Assembly (NCBI RefSeq): GCF_905397375.1
Contig: NZ_CAJPVG010000001.1
Location: 806,001-870,000 of the forward strand
Length of the DNA stretch: 64,000 nucleotides
Reading direction: 5' to 3'
DNA from: Ralstonia mannitolilytica
GTDB taxonomy: Bacteria; Pseudomonadota; Gammaproteobacteria; Burkholderiales; Burkholderiaceae
This document shows positions 33,842 to 43,025 of the stretch, one piece after another. The notes under the pieces were generated by a model, which saw nothing but the letters and a program-made list of their open reading frames with translations, had not been told where the DNA came from and made no database searches. The position numbers and the translations under genes were made by a program. Within the stretch, counting starts at the first letter, position 1; the number at the start of each line of letters is the position of its first letter.

Positions 33842-34702
33842 TCAGACCGTTGCGATCAGCAGTTCTTCGGCATTGCGTGGCGGGCGCAGGCCATCGGCGC
33901 GGCCGGCAAAGTAGCGCGCCGTCAATGCGTCTGCCGAGATGTGCTGCGCCTCGCGCAAGCCGTTGTCCCGCGCGAGCGCGAGCATCTCGGCCGGGGTGAA
34001 GAAGCTGATGAAGGGCGTGCCGCTCGCACGCGCGCCTTTCTCGGCCATCTCAAGCCCTGGGCGGACATCCGGGTCCGCCATCTCCAGCGGCAGCAGGAAC
34101 GTCATGGCAAAGATCGAGCCCGGCGCCAGCGATGCCACTTGCCGCAGCGTGGCCGCATTCGTTTCCTTGGTCAGGTACATGCTCACGCCGGTCGATACCA
34201 CGACGGCGGGCTTGCCGGCATCGAAGCCCGCATCGACCAGGGCGTCCTGCCACGATTGCCGCGCCTCGAAATCCACCGGCACGAAGCGCAGCCAGTCCGG
34301 AACGCCATAGCCGAGTTCCATCAGGCGCCGGCGCTTCCAGGCCTGCGGGCCGGGCGGGTCCACTTCAAACACCGTCATGCGCGAGGCCACGTCGGGCCGG
34401 CGCTGCGCAAAGCTGTCCAGCCCCGCCCCCAGGATCACGTACTGGCGCAACCCGTGCGCCGCGTGTTCGATGACGAGGTCCTCGATGAACCGCGCACGCG
34501 CCACGATGGACGCGCGAAACGGCCGCGTGAACTGGGGGTGCATGTCGCCGCGCTGCTGCCAGCCCGGTTCAGGCGCGAGCAGCTTCAGGCCCACCTCGTC
34601 TTCCAGCACGTGGGGCGCAGCGTCGCTCTGCACGTGCAACGCGCGCCACAACGCGACGCGGGCGGCGGTGCTGTCGGGGGCGGCATCGTGTGCGTCGTTC
34701 AT
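33842..34702 (-). CDS. Class I SAM-dependent methyltransferase (LCM/PPM-like)
   Basis: A 286-residue protein of the leucine carboxyl methyltransferase-like family. YVILGAGLDSFAQRRP (about 88-103) is the SAM-binding glycine motif and VFEVDPPGPQAWKRRRL the acidic loop after strand 2; FVPVDFEA and VVSTGVSMYL are further family blocks. In bacteria these enzymes methylate small molecules, often in secondary metabolism; the substrate is unknown. It begins eight bases after the stop of the GST gene on the same strand, so the pair is probably co-transcribed. Confidence 0.85.
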   Translation of the reverse strand: MNDAHDAAPDSTAARVALWRALHVQSDAAPHVLEDEVGLKLLAPEPGWQQRGDMHPQFTRPFRASIVARARFIEDLVIEHAAHGLRQYVILGAGLDSFAQRRPDVASRMTVFEVDPPGPQAWKRRRLMELGYGVPDWLRFVPVDFEARQSWQDALVDAGFDAGKPAVVVSTGVSMYLTKETNAATLRQVASLAPGSIFAMTFLLPLEMADPDVRPGLEMAEKGARASGTPFISFFTPAEMLALARDNGLREAQHISADALTARYFAGRADGLRPPRNAEELLIATV

Positions 34703-34710
34703 GGCAAGGA

Positions 34711-35388
34711 TCACTCCATCCGGTCGGTCGACGGCTCGTAGTCGGGAAACACCGCGAAGGCCTGCACGGGCTGCTTTGTCATGCACACCGCGAACAGGCG
34801 GCTGGCGAGCCACCCGGCCAGCCACGCTTGCACGGCGGGCAGCGGCTGGCCCGCGAACCAATCGGGCTGCACCGCCGCAAACTGCCGCACGAACGGGAAG
34901 ATCGCCAGGTCGGCCGCACACGGCTGCGCCCCGCCCAGATACCGCTGATGCTGCAAGCGCGATTCCAGCGGCGCCAGCAGGGCCTCAACGGCCTGTGCGC
35001 GCACCGTCTCGCGCGGGACGGCTTCGTTTGGATAGCGCTCGGGGTATTTGTAGCGATCGAGCAGGCGCTTGAACTCGCCGTCGTTGGTGCGCAGCAGCGC
35101 GAGGTTGTCGTCGGCCTGGGCGCGGCGCCACCAGCCTTGCGCGTCGTCCGGCTCGAAGGCCCAGCGCATGATGTCCAGGCTTTCTTCCAGCACGGTGCCG
35201 TCGGGCAGGCGCAGCACCGGCACGGTGCCTTTGGGCGATAGCGCAAGCAGCTCGGCCGGCTTGTCGCGCATCACGATCTCGAAGGTCTGGAACCGGCGGT
35301 GGGCTTGCAGCATCGCCAGGCGGGCGCGCATCGCATAGGGGCAGCGGCGATAGCTGTAGAGCAGGGGCAGGGTGGCGTCGGCGGACAT
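34711..35388 (-). CDS. Glutathione S-transferase-like protein
   Basis: A 225-residue two-domain protein. The N-terminal thioredoxin-fold domain has YRRCPYAMRAR with a CPYA active site, like glutaredoxin-2/omega-type enzymes, and GTVPVL plus ESLDI for glutathione binding. The C-terminal helical domain ends around 220. The Cys suggests thiol-transferase or dehalogenase-type chemistry more than classical conjugation. The start at 35388 (MSADATL) is preferred to 35409. It lies eight bases upstream of the methyltransferase gene. Confidence 0.85.
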   Translation of the reverse strand: MSADATLPLLYSYRRCPYAMRARLAMLQAHRRFQTFEIVMRDKPAELLALSPKGTVPVLRLPDGTVLEESLDIMRWAFEPDDAQGWWRRAQADDNLALLRTNDGEFKRLLDRYKYPERYPNEAVPRETVRAQAVEALLAPLESRLQHQRYLGGAQPCAADLAIFPFVRQFAAVQPDWFAGQPLPAVQAWLAGWLASRLFAVCMTKQPVQAFAVFPDYEPSTDRME

Positions 35389-35449
35389 CGTGATGGCGGT
35401 GCAGGACATTCGGGCGCGTCAGGGTAACGGAATCGGGGCAGCGGCGCTG

Positions 35450-36412
35450 CTACGCGACCAGGCGCGCATGCCCGGCGCGGCCTGAGCGCCGCACGGACTG
35501 CGGCGGCTGGCCGAACACGCGGATGAACGCGCGCCGCATGCGTTCCGGATCAGCAAAGCCGACCGCGCGCGCCACCTGCTCCAGCGATTCGTCGCCCGCC
35601 TCTACGCGCGGGCGCGCGGCTTCTGCACGCAGTTTTTCGATGGCCTTGGCGGGCGTCTGTCCCGTCTCGGCCACGAAGGCGCGGTCGAACTGGCGGCGGC
35701 TCAGGTGCGCGACCTCTGCCAGGCGGTCGACATCGAGCGCTTCATGCAGGTGCTCGCGTGCATAGCTCAGCGCCCGGGCGATGCGGCTCGATGCCGGATC
35801 CAGCTCCAGCAGCGCCGAGAACTGCGATTGCCCGCCCGGGCGCCGGTGATACACCACCAATTCGCGTGCCACCGCGCGCGATACGTCGACACCCAGGTCG
35901 TCTTCGATGAGCGCCAGCGCCAGGTCGATGCCCGACGAGATCCCTGCCGACGTCCACACCGGCCCATCGTGGATGAAGATATGGTCGCTCTGCACCTGCA
36001 CGCGCGGATAGCGCCGCTGCAGCAACGCCGCCATGCGCCAGTGCGTGGTCGCGCGGCGGCCGTCGAGCAGCCCCGCCGCCGCCAGGGCAAACGCGCCGGA
36101 GCACACGCTGGTCATGCGCCGCGAGTGCCGCGCCGCTTCCTGCACGAAGGCGATCAGCCGGGCAGAAAACGCATCTTCGCGCGGGCCGTTGCCGCCCGAG
36201 ATGACCAGCGTGTCGAAGGCCGGGTCGTCCAGCGGCTGCGTCTGCATGACGAGGCCCGGTGCGCTCTGCACCTGCGCGCCCCCTTCGGACACGACATCAA
36301 TCCGATACGCCGGTTGCGCAGCGAGCCGGTTCGCCACGTCAAAGGCCGTCAGTGGGCCGGTGAAGTCGAGCAGGCTGCAGCCGGGAAACACCAGAAAACC
36401 GATTCTGCGCAT
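35450..36412 (-). CDS. GlxA-family AraC-type transcriptional regulator
   Basis: A 320-residue regulator: a DJ-1/PfpI-like domain (about 1-180; IGFLVFPGCSLLDFTGPL, SVCSGAFALAAAGLLDG with the nucleophile-elbow Cys) and two AraC-type HTH motifs (about 215-315; RLAEVAHLSRRQFDRAF, EQVARAVGFADPERMRRAF). It probably senses a small molecule through the first domain. ATG 36412 starts at the first strand; an upstream ATG at 36445 would add 11 residues. It is divergent from the MFS gene at 36500, its most likely target. Confidence 0.88.
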   Translation of the reverse strand: MRRIGFLVFPGCSLLDFTGPLTAFDVANRLAAQPAYRIDVVSEGGAQVQSAPGLVMQTQPLDDPAFDTLVISGGNGPREDAFSARLIAFVQEAARHSRRMTSVCSGAFALAAAGLLDGRRATTHWRMAALLQRRYPRVQVQSDHIFIHDGPVWTSAGISSGIDLALALIEDDLGVDVSRAVARELVVYHRRPGGQSQFSALLELDPASSRIARALSYAREHLHEALDVDRLAEVAHLSRRQFDRAFVAETGQTPAKAIEKLRAEAARPRVEAGDESLEQVARAVGFADPERMRRAFIRVFGQPPQSVRRSGRAGHARLVA

Positions 36413-36499
36413 GATGGCTTGAAATGAGGGAATAACGTCATTCAAGACGGATGTTGCTCCGCCATGCTGACGCTGTCAAACGCACTCCTGGAGCACACC

Positions 36500-37792
36500 A
36501 TGACGACAGCAGTCTGTTCCCCGGCCGCCGCAGGCGAGGTTTCACGCCATCACCGCTGGAAGGTGCTCGGCGTGGGCGTGGCGGCCAACGCGAGTTTTTC
36601 GGCGGCGTTCTCGGGCATCCCGACGACGGCCGTGTTCATGCGCTCTGCGTATCACCTGGGCAATGCGGAGCTGGGCGTCGCGCTGGGGGCGCTGGGGCTG
36701 GGCATTGCCGTCAGCGAACTGCCATGGGGCCTGCTGACCGACCGCTGGGGCGACCGCACGGTGCTGCTCGCGGGGCTCGGCCTGACCGCGCTGGCGTTGC
36801 TCGTGATGGCGTGCTGCGCGGTGCCGCTGCATGGCAGCGCGCCGCCCCTGGCGTGGCTGGTGGCGGGCATGCTGAGCGTCGGGCTGCTGGGCGGCAGCGT
36901 GAACGGCTCCAGCGGCCGCGCGGTCATGGGCTGGTTTCGCGAAGGGGAGCGCGGGCTCGCCATGAGCATCCGCCAGACTGCCGTGCCGCTGGGTGGCGGC
37001 ATTGGCGCGCTGGTGTTGCCGGGCCTGGCCGCGCATGCCGGCTTTGGCGCGGTCTACGGCGGGCTGGCCGCGGCCTGCGCTGTGACGGCGGTGCTGACGT
37101 GGCTGTGGGTGCACGAGGCGCCCGGCATCGCGCAGGCCAGCATGGCTGGGGCCGGCGAAGCGGCCGGCGCCGCACCGTTGCGCGATCCGGTGCTGTGGCG
37201 CATGGCGCTGGCCATTGGCCTGCTGTGCGTACCGCAGGGCGCGGTGGTGGCGTTTGCCACGGTGTTCCTGCGCGATTTCGCGCATGCCGGCGTCCTCACG
37301 CTGAGCCTGACGATGGCCTCGGTGCAGGGCGGTGCGGCCGTCATGCGCGTCTGGAGCGGCCGCAGGACCGATCGGCACGGCAATCGCCGCGCATATCTGC
37401 TGACCTGCGCCCGCTGGAGTGCGGCGCTGTTTGTCGCGCTGGCCGGGGTGGCCTGGATGACGTGGGCGTGGTCGATGGACCTGACGGTCATGCGCGTGGC
37501 GCTGGTGGCGGTCATCGTGGCCGGCGGCATCTGTGTGTCGGCGTGGCATGGTGTCGGCTACACGGAACTCGCGACGCTGGCCGGCGCGCAGCGGGCGGGC
37601 ACCGCGCTGGGCCTGGGAAACACGGGGGCGTTTGCGGCGCTCGGCCTCACGTCGTTGTGCCTGCCGCAGCTGCTGGCGTGGTCGTCATGGCCGGTCGTGT
37701 GGCTCGTGGCGGCGGGTAGCGCGCTGCTGGCCTGGCGGGTGCTGCCGGCGGTGCAGCCGCGCTCCGCCGGTGGTCGTATGCCGCGCTCGTGA
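36500..37792 (+). CDS. MFS transporter
   Basis: A 430-residue carrier with 12 membrane helices. LLTDRWGDRTVLL between helices 2 and 3 matches the MFS loop motif A, and RTDRHGNRRAYL is its second-half counterpart. Substrate unknown; the family branch handles organic acids or drugs. GGAG seven bases before ATG 36500 supports the start over 36464. It is divergent from the GlxA-type regulator. Confidence 0.87.
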   Translation: MTTAVCSPAAAGEVSRHHRWKVLGVGVAANASFSAAFSGIPTTAVFMRSAYHLGNAELGVALGALGLGIAVSELPWGLLTDRWGDRTVLLAGLGLTALALLVMACCAVPLHGSAPPLAWLVAGMLSVGLLGGSVNGSSGRAVMGWFREGERGLAMSIRQTAVPLGGGIGALVLPGLAAHAGFGAVYGGLAAACAVTAVLTWLWVHEAPGIAQASMAGAGEAAGAAPLRDPVLWRMALAIGLLCVPQGAVVAFATVFLRDFAHAGVLTLSLTMASVQGGAAVMRVWSGRRTDRHGNRRAYLLTCARWSAALFVALAGVAWMTWAWSMDLTVMRVALVAVIVAGGICVSAWHGVGYTELATLAGAQRAGTALGLGNTGAFAALGLTSLCLPQLLAWSSWPVVWLVAAGSALLAWRVLPAVQPRSAGGRMPRS

Positions 37793-37862
37793 TTTCACGC
37801 GCCGGTGTTCGGAACCTGCGTGCAGTTCTGAATTTCGTTTCAAGCCAGCCCTTGCGGGGCAA

Positions 37863-37883
37863 GGCCTTGCGGGGCGCAAGGCC
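37863..37883. repeat. Perfect 9-bp hairpin after the MFS gene
   Basis: GGCCTTGCG (37863-37871) and its complement (37875-37883) flank a GGG loop; TGCGGGGC and GCCCCGCA copies around it allow an alternative, larger fold. No T run follows, so it is a weak intrinsic terminator at best. It may act as an mRNA 3' end structure. Confidence 0.4.
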
Positions 37884-37916
37884 GTGCCCCGCAGGCAGCC
37901 AGGGCCACAGATCGGT

Positions 37917-37943
37917 TAAAGCTCTCTGAGAATCTGTCGTTAG
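37917..37943 (+). promoter_or_regulatory. Possible sigma-28 (FliA) promoter of the chemoreceptor gene
   Basis: TAAA at 37917-37920, a 15-base spacer, then GTCGTTAG, which agrees with GCCGATAA in five of eight positions. The spacing and the chemotaxis context fit FliA control, but the downstream element is imperfect. Confidence 0.3.
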
Positions 37944-38020
37944 CTTCGTTTATATCAAACGGGTGCTTCCAGCACACCGGGCAACACCCCCGCTTTCCCA
38001 TCGAGTAGTGCACGGCAGAT

Positions 38021-39567
38021 ATGAAGACGCTTTCCATCAAGGCCCGGCTTGCGCTGGTGCTGTTCGTTCTCGCTGTATTCCTTGCAGGCGTTGGCGCGCT
38101 GGGGCTATACGGCAACCTGCGCTCGAACGCGGCGCTCAAGGAAACCTACGCCAACCAGCTCGCGTCCACGCGGGCGCTCGGCCAGGCGGTGTCGCGGCTG
38201 GTGCAGGCACGCACGGCGCTCGACCGCGCCGTCTATGAAAGCGACGACGCGAAGATCGCCGACCTGGTGAAGGCCGCTCGCGCGCAGATCGCCGCCAGCG
38301 ACGAGGGGTGGAAGGCCTACAACGCCCTGCCGTTCGCCACGCCGGAAGAGGAGCAGACCGCCACCGAGGCCAAGCGTCTGCGCGACACGTTCTTTCGCGA
38401 AGGCATGGAGCCGGTCCTGGCCGCCTTCGACCGCCACGACTACGCGGCAGCGCGCCCGCTGGTCCTGGACAAGCTGTACGAACTGTTTGTGCGTATGCGG
38501 TGAAGGCGGACCGTCTGAACGCCATCCAGGCCGAGATTGCGGCCTCGGCGTACAACAACGCGCAGTCGTTCTTCAACCGCCTCGTCTGGATGTTCCTGAT
38601 CGTGATTGCGGTGGGGCTGGCGCTGGCGGCGGGGTGCTATGTCGTGCTCTCGCGTGCCATTTCGCGCCCGCTGGAGGAGATGCTCGCGCATTTCCGCGAG
38701 ATCTCCAGCGGTAACCTGACGACTGACATCCGCATCCACTCGCGTGACGAGATGGGCGTGCTGATGGAAGGGCTGCAGCAGATGCAAGCCAAGCTCAAGG
38801 AGACCGTGGTGACGGTGCGCCGGGGCAGCGAGTCGATCGCTTCGGCCACCCAGCAGATCGCGGCGGGCAACACGAACCTGTCGCAGCGCACCGAGGAGCA
38901 GGCCAGCTCGCTGGAAGAAACCGCGTCGAGCATGGAAGAGCTCACGAGCATCGTCAAGCAGAACGCCGACAACGCCCGCCAGGCCAGCACGCTCGCGGTG
39001 AGCGCATCGGAGATCGCCGTGCAGGGCGGTGCCGTGGTGCAGGACGTGGTCAATACGATGGGCGAGATCAGCGAGTCGTCGCGCAAGATCACCGACATCA
39101 TTGCCGTGATCGAGGGCATCGCGTTCCAGACCAACATCCTGGCGCTGAACGCCGCCGTGGAAGCCGCGCGTGCGGGTGAACAGGGCCGCGGCTTTGCCGT
39201 GGTGGCCGGTGAAGTGCGCACGCTCGCCCAGCGCAGCGCGGGCGCGGCGAAGGAGATCAAGTCGTTGATCGAGGATTCCGCCGCGCGCGTGGAGTCGGGC
39301 TCCACGCTGGTGGCGCGTGCCGGCAAGACGATGGAAGAGATCGTCGTGGCCGTGAAGCGCGTGACCGACATCATGGGCGAGATCAGCGCGGGCTCGGCCG
39401 AACAGAGCAGCGGCATCGAGCAGATCAACGAAGCCGTCACGCAGATGGACGACGTGACGCAGCAGAACGCCGCGCTGGTCGAGCAAGCTGCCGCCGCCGC
39501 GCAGGCACTGGAAGAACAGGCCGACGAACTGCGCCGCGCGGTGGCGGTGTTCCGCGTGGCCATGTAG
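38021..39567 (+). pseudogene. Methyl-accepting chemotaxis protein, interrupted by a frameshift
   Basis: The first frame (38021-38503, 160 residues) gives helix 1 and a four-helix-bundle ligand domain and stops at TGA 38501-38503. The rest (from about 38495, in the -1 frame, to 39567) supplies the end of the sensor (VKADRLNAIQAEIAAS), helix 2, HAMP and a complete signalling domain (GIAFQTNILALNAAVEAARA). Joining the frames near 38490-38505 gives one normal receptor of about 515 residues. A single-base loss would explain it. No slippery heptamer is visible, so programmed frameshifting is unlikely. Either the receptor is inactivated here or the base was missed in sequencing. A terminator follows at 39629. 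Confidence 0.85.
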
Positions 39568-39628
39568 CGCACGGCGGCACAGCACTGCGATTGCTCCGGC
39601 AGCGAAGCGGCTGCGCCGGGGCTACACT

Positions 39629-39661
39629 GCGGGGTCGGCCTTCGGGTCGACCCCGCTTTTT
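39629..39661 (+). terminator. Rho-independent terminator after the chemoreceptor gene
   Basis: GCGGGGTCG (39629-39637) pairs perfectly with CGACCCCGC (39648-39656) around a 10-base loop, followed by TTTTT (39657-39661). Confidence 0.92.
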
Positions 39662-39699
39662 GTTCGATGCGGCCCCCATAACGATTATCCGGAGGTGTC

Positions 39700-41136
39700 A
39701 TGCGTTTCCAGTGTCGTCGTGTTCCCGTTCGAGCCTTGGTGTCTGCTGCCGTGCTTGCATGCAGCGCCGGAGCCTTCGCCCAGACCATTCCCGCCAGCAA
39801 GCCTGCGCCCACCTCGCTCACGCCCGAGCAGCAGCGCTATCACGACATCTACAAGGAGCTGGTCGAGATCAACACGACGCATTCGGCCGGTGACACCACC
39901 CAGGCCGCGCATGCCATGGAAAAGCGCCTGCGCGAGGCCGGCTTTGCGGCCGGCGACATGCAGGTGATCGAGCCCTTCCCGAAGAAGGGCAACCTCGTGC
40001 TGCGCTGGAAGGGCACCGGCGCCAAGAAGCCGATGCTGCTGCTCGGTCACATCGACGTGGTGGAGGCCAAGCGTGAAGACTGGAAGACCGATCCGTTCAA
40101 GCTGCAGGAAACCGACGGCTACTTCACCGCGCGTGGCGCCATTGACGACAAGGCGATGGCGTCGGCCTTCGTGTCGGTGCTGGGCCAGCTCAAACAGGAA
40201 GGCTTCAAGCCCTCGCGCGACATCATCCTCGCGCTGACCACCGACGAGGAGCGCGGCGACGTGCCGAGCAACGGCGCGTACTGGATCGTCAACAACAAGC
40301 CCGAGCTGGTGAAGGCGGAGTTCGGCATCAACGAAGGCGGCGGTGGCGAGCTGCGCAACGGCAAACCGGTGCTGCACCGCATCCAGGTGGCCGAGAAGAT
40401 GTACACGACGTACGAGCTGGAGGTGCGCGACGTAGGCGGACACAGCTCGGTGCCGACCAAGACGAACCCGATCTATGCGCTGTCGGCCGCGCTGGACAGG
40501 CTGGGGGCGTATCAGTTTCCCGTCAGGCTGGCGGACGTGACGCAGACCTACTTTGCGCGCAGCGCACCGCTGGCGACGGGGCAACTGGCGCAAGACATGC
40601 GTGCCGTCGGCACCGGCAAGCCGGACCAGGCGGCCATCGACCGGCTTTCCGCCAATCCGTTCTACAACGCGCAGCTGCGCACCACGTGCGTGGCGACGAT
40701 GGTCAACGCGGGCCATGCCGAGAACGCGCTGCCGCAGTCGGCCAAGGCGACGGTCAATTGCCGCATCCTGCCGCACGATGATCCTGCCGATATCGACCGC
40801 CAACTCAAGCAGGTGCTGGGCAACGACAAGATCAGCGTGCGCTATGTCAACAAGCCGCTGGCGAGCCCCGCCTCGCCGCTCAATGGCGATCTGGTGAAGA
40901 CGGTGGAGGCGCTCACGCAGCAGATGTGGGGCGTGCCGGTAATCCCGGCGATGAGCACGGGCGCGACGGACAGCCGCTTCATGCGCAATGCGGGGATTCC
41001 GATGTATGGGGTGTCCGGGTTGTTTACGGAGCCGGCGGATCTGCGCACGCACGGGCTGGATGAGCGGATCGAGATTGCGCGGTTGTACGACGGGAGGGAG
41101 TTTCTTTATCGGCTGGTGAAGCAGTTGGCTGAGTAA
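39700..41136 (+). CDS. Exported M20-family metallopeptidase
   Basis: A 478-residue protein with a Sec signal (residues 1-28, cleavage AFA-QT). The M20 di-zinc core is visible: LLLGHIDVVEA (first His and Asp), GAIDDKAMA (bridging Asp), TDEERGD (general base Glu and ligand Glu) and a late His. A dimerisation domain sits in the middle (about 215-340; VGGHSSVP). Relatives act as carboxypeptidases or aminoacylases; with an export signal this one likely trims peptides in the periplasm. CCGGAGG precedes ATG 39700. It is convergent with the SDR gene, with a hairpin-rich spacer between. Confidence 0.9.
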   Translation: MRFQCRRVPVRALVSAAVLACSAGAFAQTIPASKPAPTSLTPEQQRYHDIYKELVEINTTHSAGDTTQAAHAMEKRLREAGFAAGDMQVIEPFPKKGNLVLRWKGTGAKKPMLLLGHIDVVEAKREDWKTDPFKLQETDGYFTARGAIDDKAMASAFVSVLGQLKQEGFKPSRDIILALTTDEERGDVPSNGAYWIVNNKPELVKAEFGINEGGGGELRNGKPVLHRIQVAEKMYTTYELEVRDVGGHSSVPTKTNPIYALSAALDRLGAYQFPVRLADVTQTYFARSAPLATGQLAQDMRAVGTGKPDQAAIDRLSANPFYNAQLRTTCVATMVNAGHAENALPQSAKATVNCRILPHDDPADIDRQLKQVLGNDKISVRYVNKPLASPASPLNGDLVKTVEALTQQMWGVPVIPAMSTGATDSRFMRNAGIPMYGVSGLFTEPADLRTHGLDERIEIARLYDGREFLYRLVKQLAE

Positions 41137-41179
41137 ATTGTTGGGCGCGGCTTGTTCGTGCTGGTTTTTGTTGGGTTTC

Positions 41180-41361
41180 GGCCCCTGGCGGGGCCGACTT
41201 ACTTTCTTTGTCTTGCCAAAGAAAGCAAGCAAAGAAAGGCGCGCCCGAGATGGCGACTTCCCCTTGGATTTGTGTCACGGGGAGGGAGGGGAGGCAAACT
41301 CGCTGCGCTCAGACAGCCTCCCTTCTTTTTCCTCCCCGCGACAAAAATCCAAGGCGCCATC
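41180..41361. repeat. Hairpin-rich intergenic element between convergent genes
   Basis: Three inverted repeats in a row. First, GGCCCC-TGGC-GGGGCC (41180-41195). Second, CTTTCTTTG (41202-41210) with CAAAGAAAG (41217-41225), and a further CAAAGAAAG copy near 41230. Third, a long stem with GATGGCG and CCTTGGATTT on the left (41249-41287) and complementary CCTCCCC and AAATCCAAGG segments on the right (41331-41361), about 29 paired bases with one bulge and one mismatch, plus an inner GGGAGGC/GCCTCCC. From general familiarity this wording recurs in intergenic spacers of Ralstonia and relatives. Lying between two stop codons, it may serve as a terminator or mRNA-end structure. Confidence 0.65.
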
Positions 41362-41434
41362 TAGGGCAGGGTACGGCCACACCCTCTGCGTGCGGGAGTT
41401 GGCGGCGTTGCACGCGTTTTGGCTGGTTACTTTC

Positions 41435-42202
41435 TCAGATGAAGCCGCCGTCAGTCATCAGGGTGCGGCCGGTGATCCAGCGGGCGTCGTCCGAGGCCAG
41501 GAAGGCGATGGCGTCGGCGATGTCTTCCGGCTCGGCCAGGCGGCCCATCGGGGTTGATTCGCGCATGCGCGCTTTCACTTCATCGGGGATCGGGGCGGTC
41601 ATGTCGGTGCGCGTCATGGCGGGGGCCACGGCATTGACGCTGATGTTGCGCGGGCCCAGTTCGACCGCAAACGAATGGGTGAGCGCGCCCACGGCGGCCT
41701 TGCTTGCCGCATAGACGGACAGCCCTGCGCGCGGCCGGTACACCAGGCTCGACGATACGTTGACGATGCGGCCGCCGCGCGCGGGCACGTGCGGGAGCAC
41801 GGCCTGCGTCACCAGAATCGTCGACAGCACATTGGTGCGGAACTGCGCGGTGAACGACGCCTCGTCGATGCTGCCCACCGCCTGGCTTTCCAGAATGCCG
41901 GCGTTGTTGACGAGGATGTCGATGGCGCCGAAGGCCTCGCGCACGGTGCTCACCATGGCGTTGATGGAACTGGCGTCGGCCACGTCGGCCTGCACGGCAA
42001 TCGCTTCTGCGCCGGTGTTGCGGATGGATTGCACCACCGCGTCGGCTTCCTTGCTGTTGCTGCGGTAGACGACCGCCACGCGTGCGCCGTCGGCTGCCAG
42101 GCGCCGCGCCACGGCGGCGCCGATGCCCCGCGAGCCGCCGGTCACGATGGCGGTGCGTCCGCCCAGTCGGGGCGCAGATGCGGTTGTCTGGGTTTGCGTC
42201 AT
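41435..42202 (-). CDS. SDR-family oxidoreductase (FabG-like)
   Basis: A 255-residue classical short-chain dehydrogenase: VTGGSRGIGAAVA (cofactor glycine motif), NNAG, Ser in VNVSSS, and YAASK with the catalytic Tyr and Lys. The Arg/Ser after strand 2 (VVYRSNS) suggests NADPH use. It resembles 3-oxoacyl reductases but there are no fatty-acid genes nearby, so the substrate is open. It lies 106 bases downstream of the CGNR regulator on the same strand and may be its target. Confidence 0.88.
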   Translation of the reverse strand: MTQTQTTASAPRLGGRTAIVTGGSRGIGAAVARRLAADGARVAVVYRSNSKEADAVVQSIRNTGAEAIAVQADVADASSINAMVSTVREAFGAIDILVNNAGILESQAVGSIDEASFTAQFRTNVLSTILVTQAVLPHVPARGGRIVNVSSSLVYRPRAGLSVYAASKAAVGALTHSFAVELGPRNISVNAVAPAMTRTDMTAPIPDEVKARMRESTPMGRLAEPEDIADAIAFLASDDARWITGRTLMTDGGFI

Positions 42203-42308
42203 GCTGTTCTCCTGCAATGCAATGTGTCGGGAGAACAGGTTACGAATCGGGCGGCGCGTGCGCAGCGCCCCTCGCTGCGACGCCGCGTTGCAATGCTGGA
42301 ACGACGGC

Positions 42309-42875
42309 TCAGCCCGGTAGGCGTTTGCGGTGGGCCGCCACCTTGTGGCGGTTGCCGCAGAGCGCCATGCTGCACCAGCGGCGCGTGTGGGCCTTGGTGC
42401 GGTCGTAGAACCATCGGCCGCAGTCGGGGTGCTCGCATTGGCGGATGTGGCGGAAGTCGCCTTCGGCCAGCAGGTGGGCGGCGGCTTCGGCCAGGGCGGC
42501 CAGGCGCTGCTCCACGGAATCGGCGGGGCGCACGCGCTCCACACGCGGCGTGCCGGCCGTCCAGATCAGGATCGGGTGGCTCGGCGCTTGTCGGAGGAAC
42601 GTGTTCAGGGCGTCGGCACTGCAGGGCCGCCCCGCCTTGCGCGCTTCCACCAGCTGCCGGATCACCTCGCGCAGATGCCGCGCCACCGCCAGCAGAACGC
42701 CGGGCGGAGATTGGCCGGCGAACGGTTCGGCCCACCAGCCCGCACGCACGAGCCAGTCCGACACATCGTCGTCGGATTGCCAGAAGTCGTGCGGCCGGCC
42801 CTGGACGTGGTTCACGGTGTTGAGCATGTCCAGTACGGCGTCGTCGGCAATCAGCGGTGGGGTGTTGGCAGGCAT
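42309..42875 (-). CDS. ABATE/CGNR zinc-finger putative regulator
   Basis: A 188-residue protein: an ABATE-type N-terminal domain (about 1-130) and a C-terminal CGNR zinc finger (about 138-182; CEHPDCGRWFYDRTKAHTRRW, then CGNRHKVAAHRKR) with four Cys for zinc and a basic tail for DNA. Such proteins are thought to be stress-related transcriptional regulators. The start at 42875 is the first ATG. It faces the same way as the SDR gene and is divergent from the nitronate monooxygenase at 43026. Confidence 0.87.
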   Translation of the reverse strand: MPANTPPLIADDAVLDMLNTVNHVQGRPHDFWQSDDDVSDWLVRAGWWAEPFAGQSPPGVLLAVARHLREVIRQLVEARKAGRPCSADALNTFLRQAPSHPILIWTAGTPRVERVRPADSVEQRLAALAEAAAHLLAEGDFRHIRQCEHPDCGRWFYDRTKAHTRRWCSMALCGNRHKVAAHRKRLPG

Positions 42876-43025
42876 GGCGGCAGCAGCAGATCGAGTGAGC
42901 CGATTGTAACCGCTGAATGTGGTTCAATCAGGTTACGAGCGCGGCCGGTACGGTGCCCCTCGGAACGCCGCAGAAGTCCGCCGCATTACCATGGGCGCAT
43001 CGTCATCATCTTGCTGGAGACCATC

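Noticed and set aside
38485..38505. Programmed -1 ribosomal frameshift in the chemoreceptor gene
   Set aside because: No X-XXY-YYZ slippery site and no downstream pseudoknot were seen; an indel is simpler.
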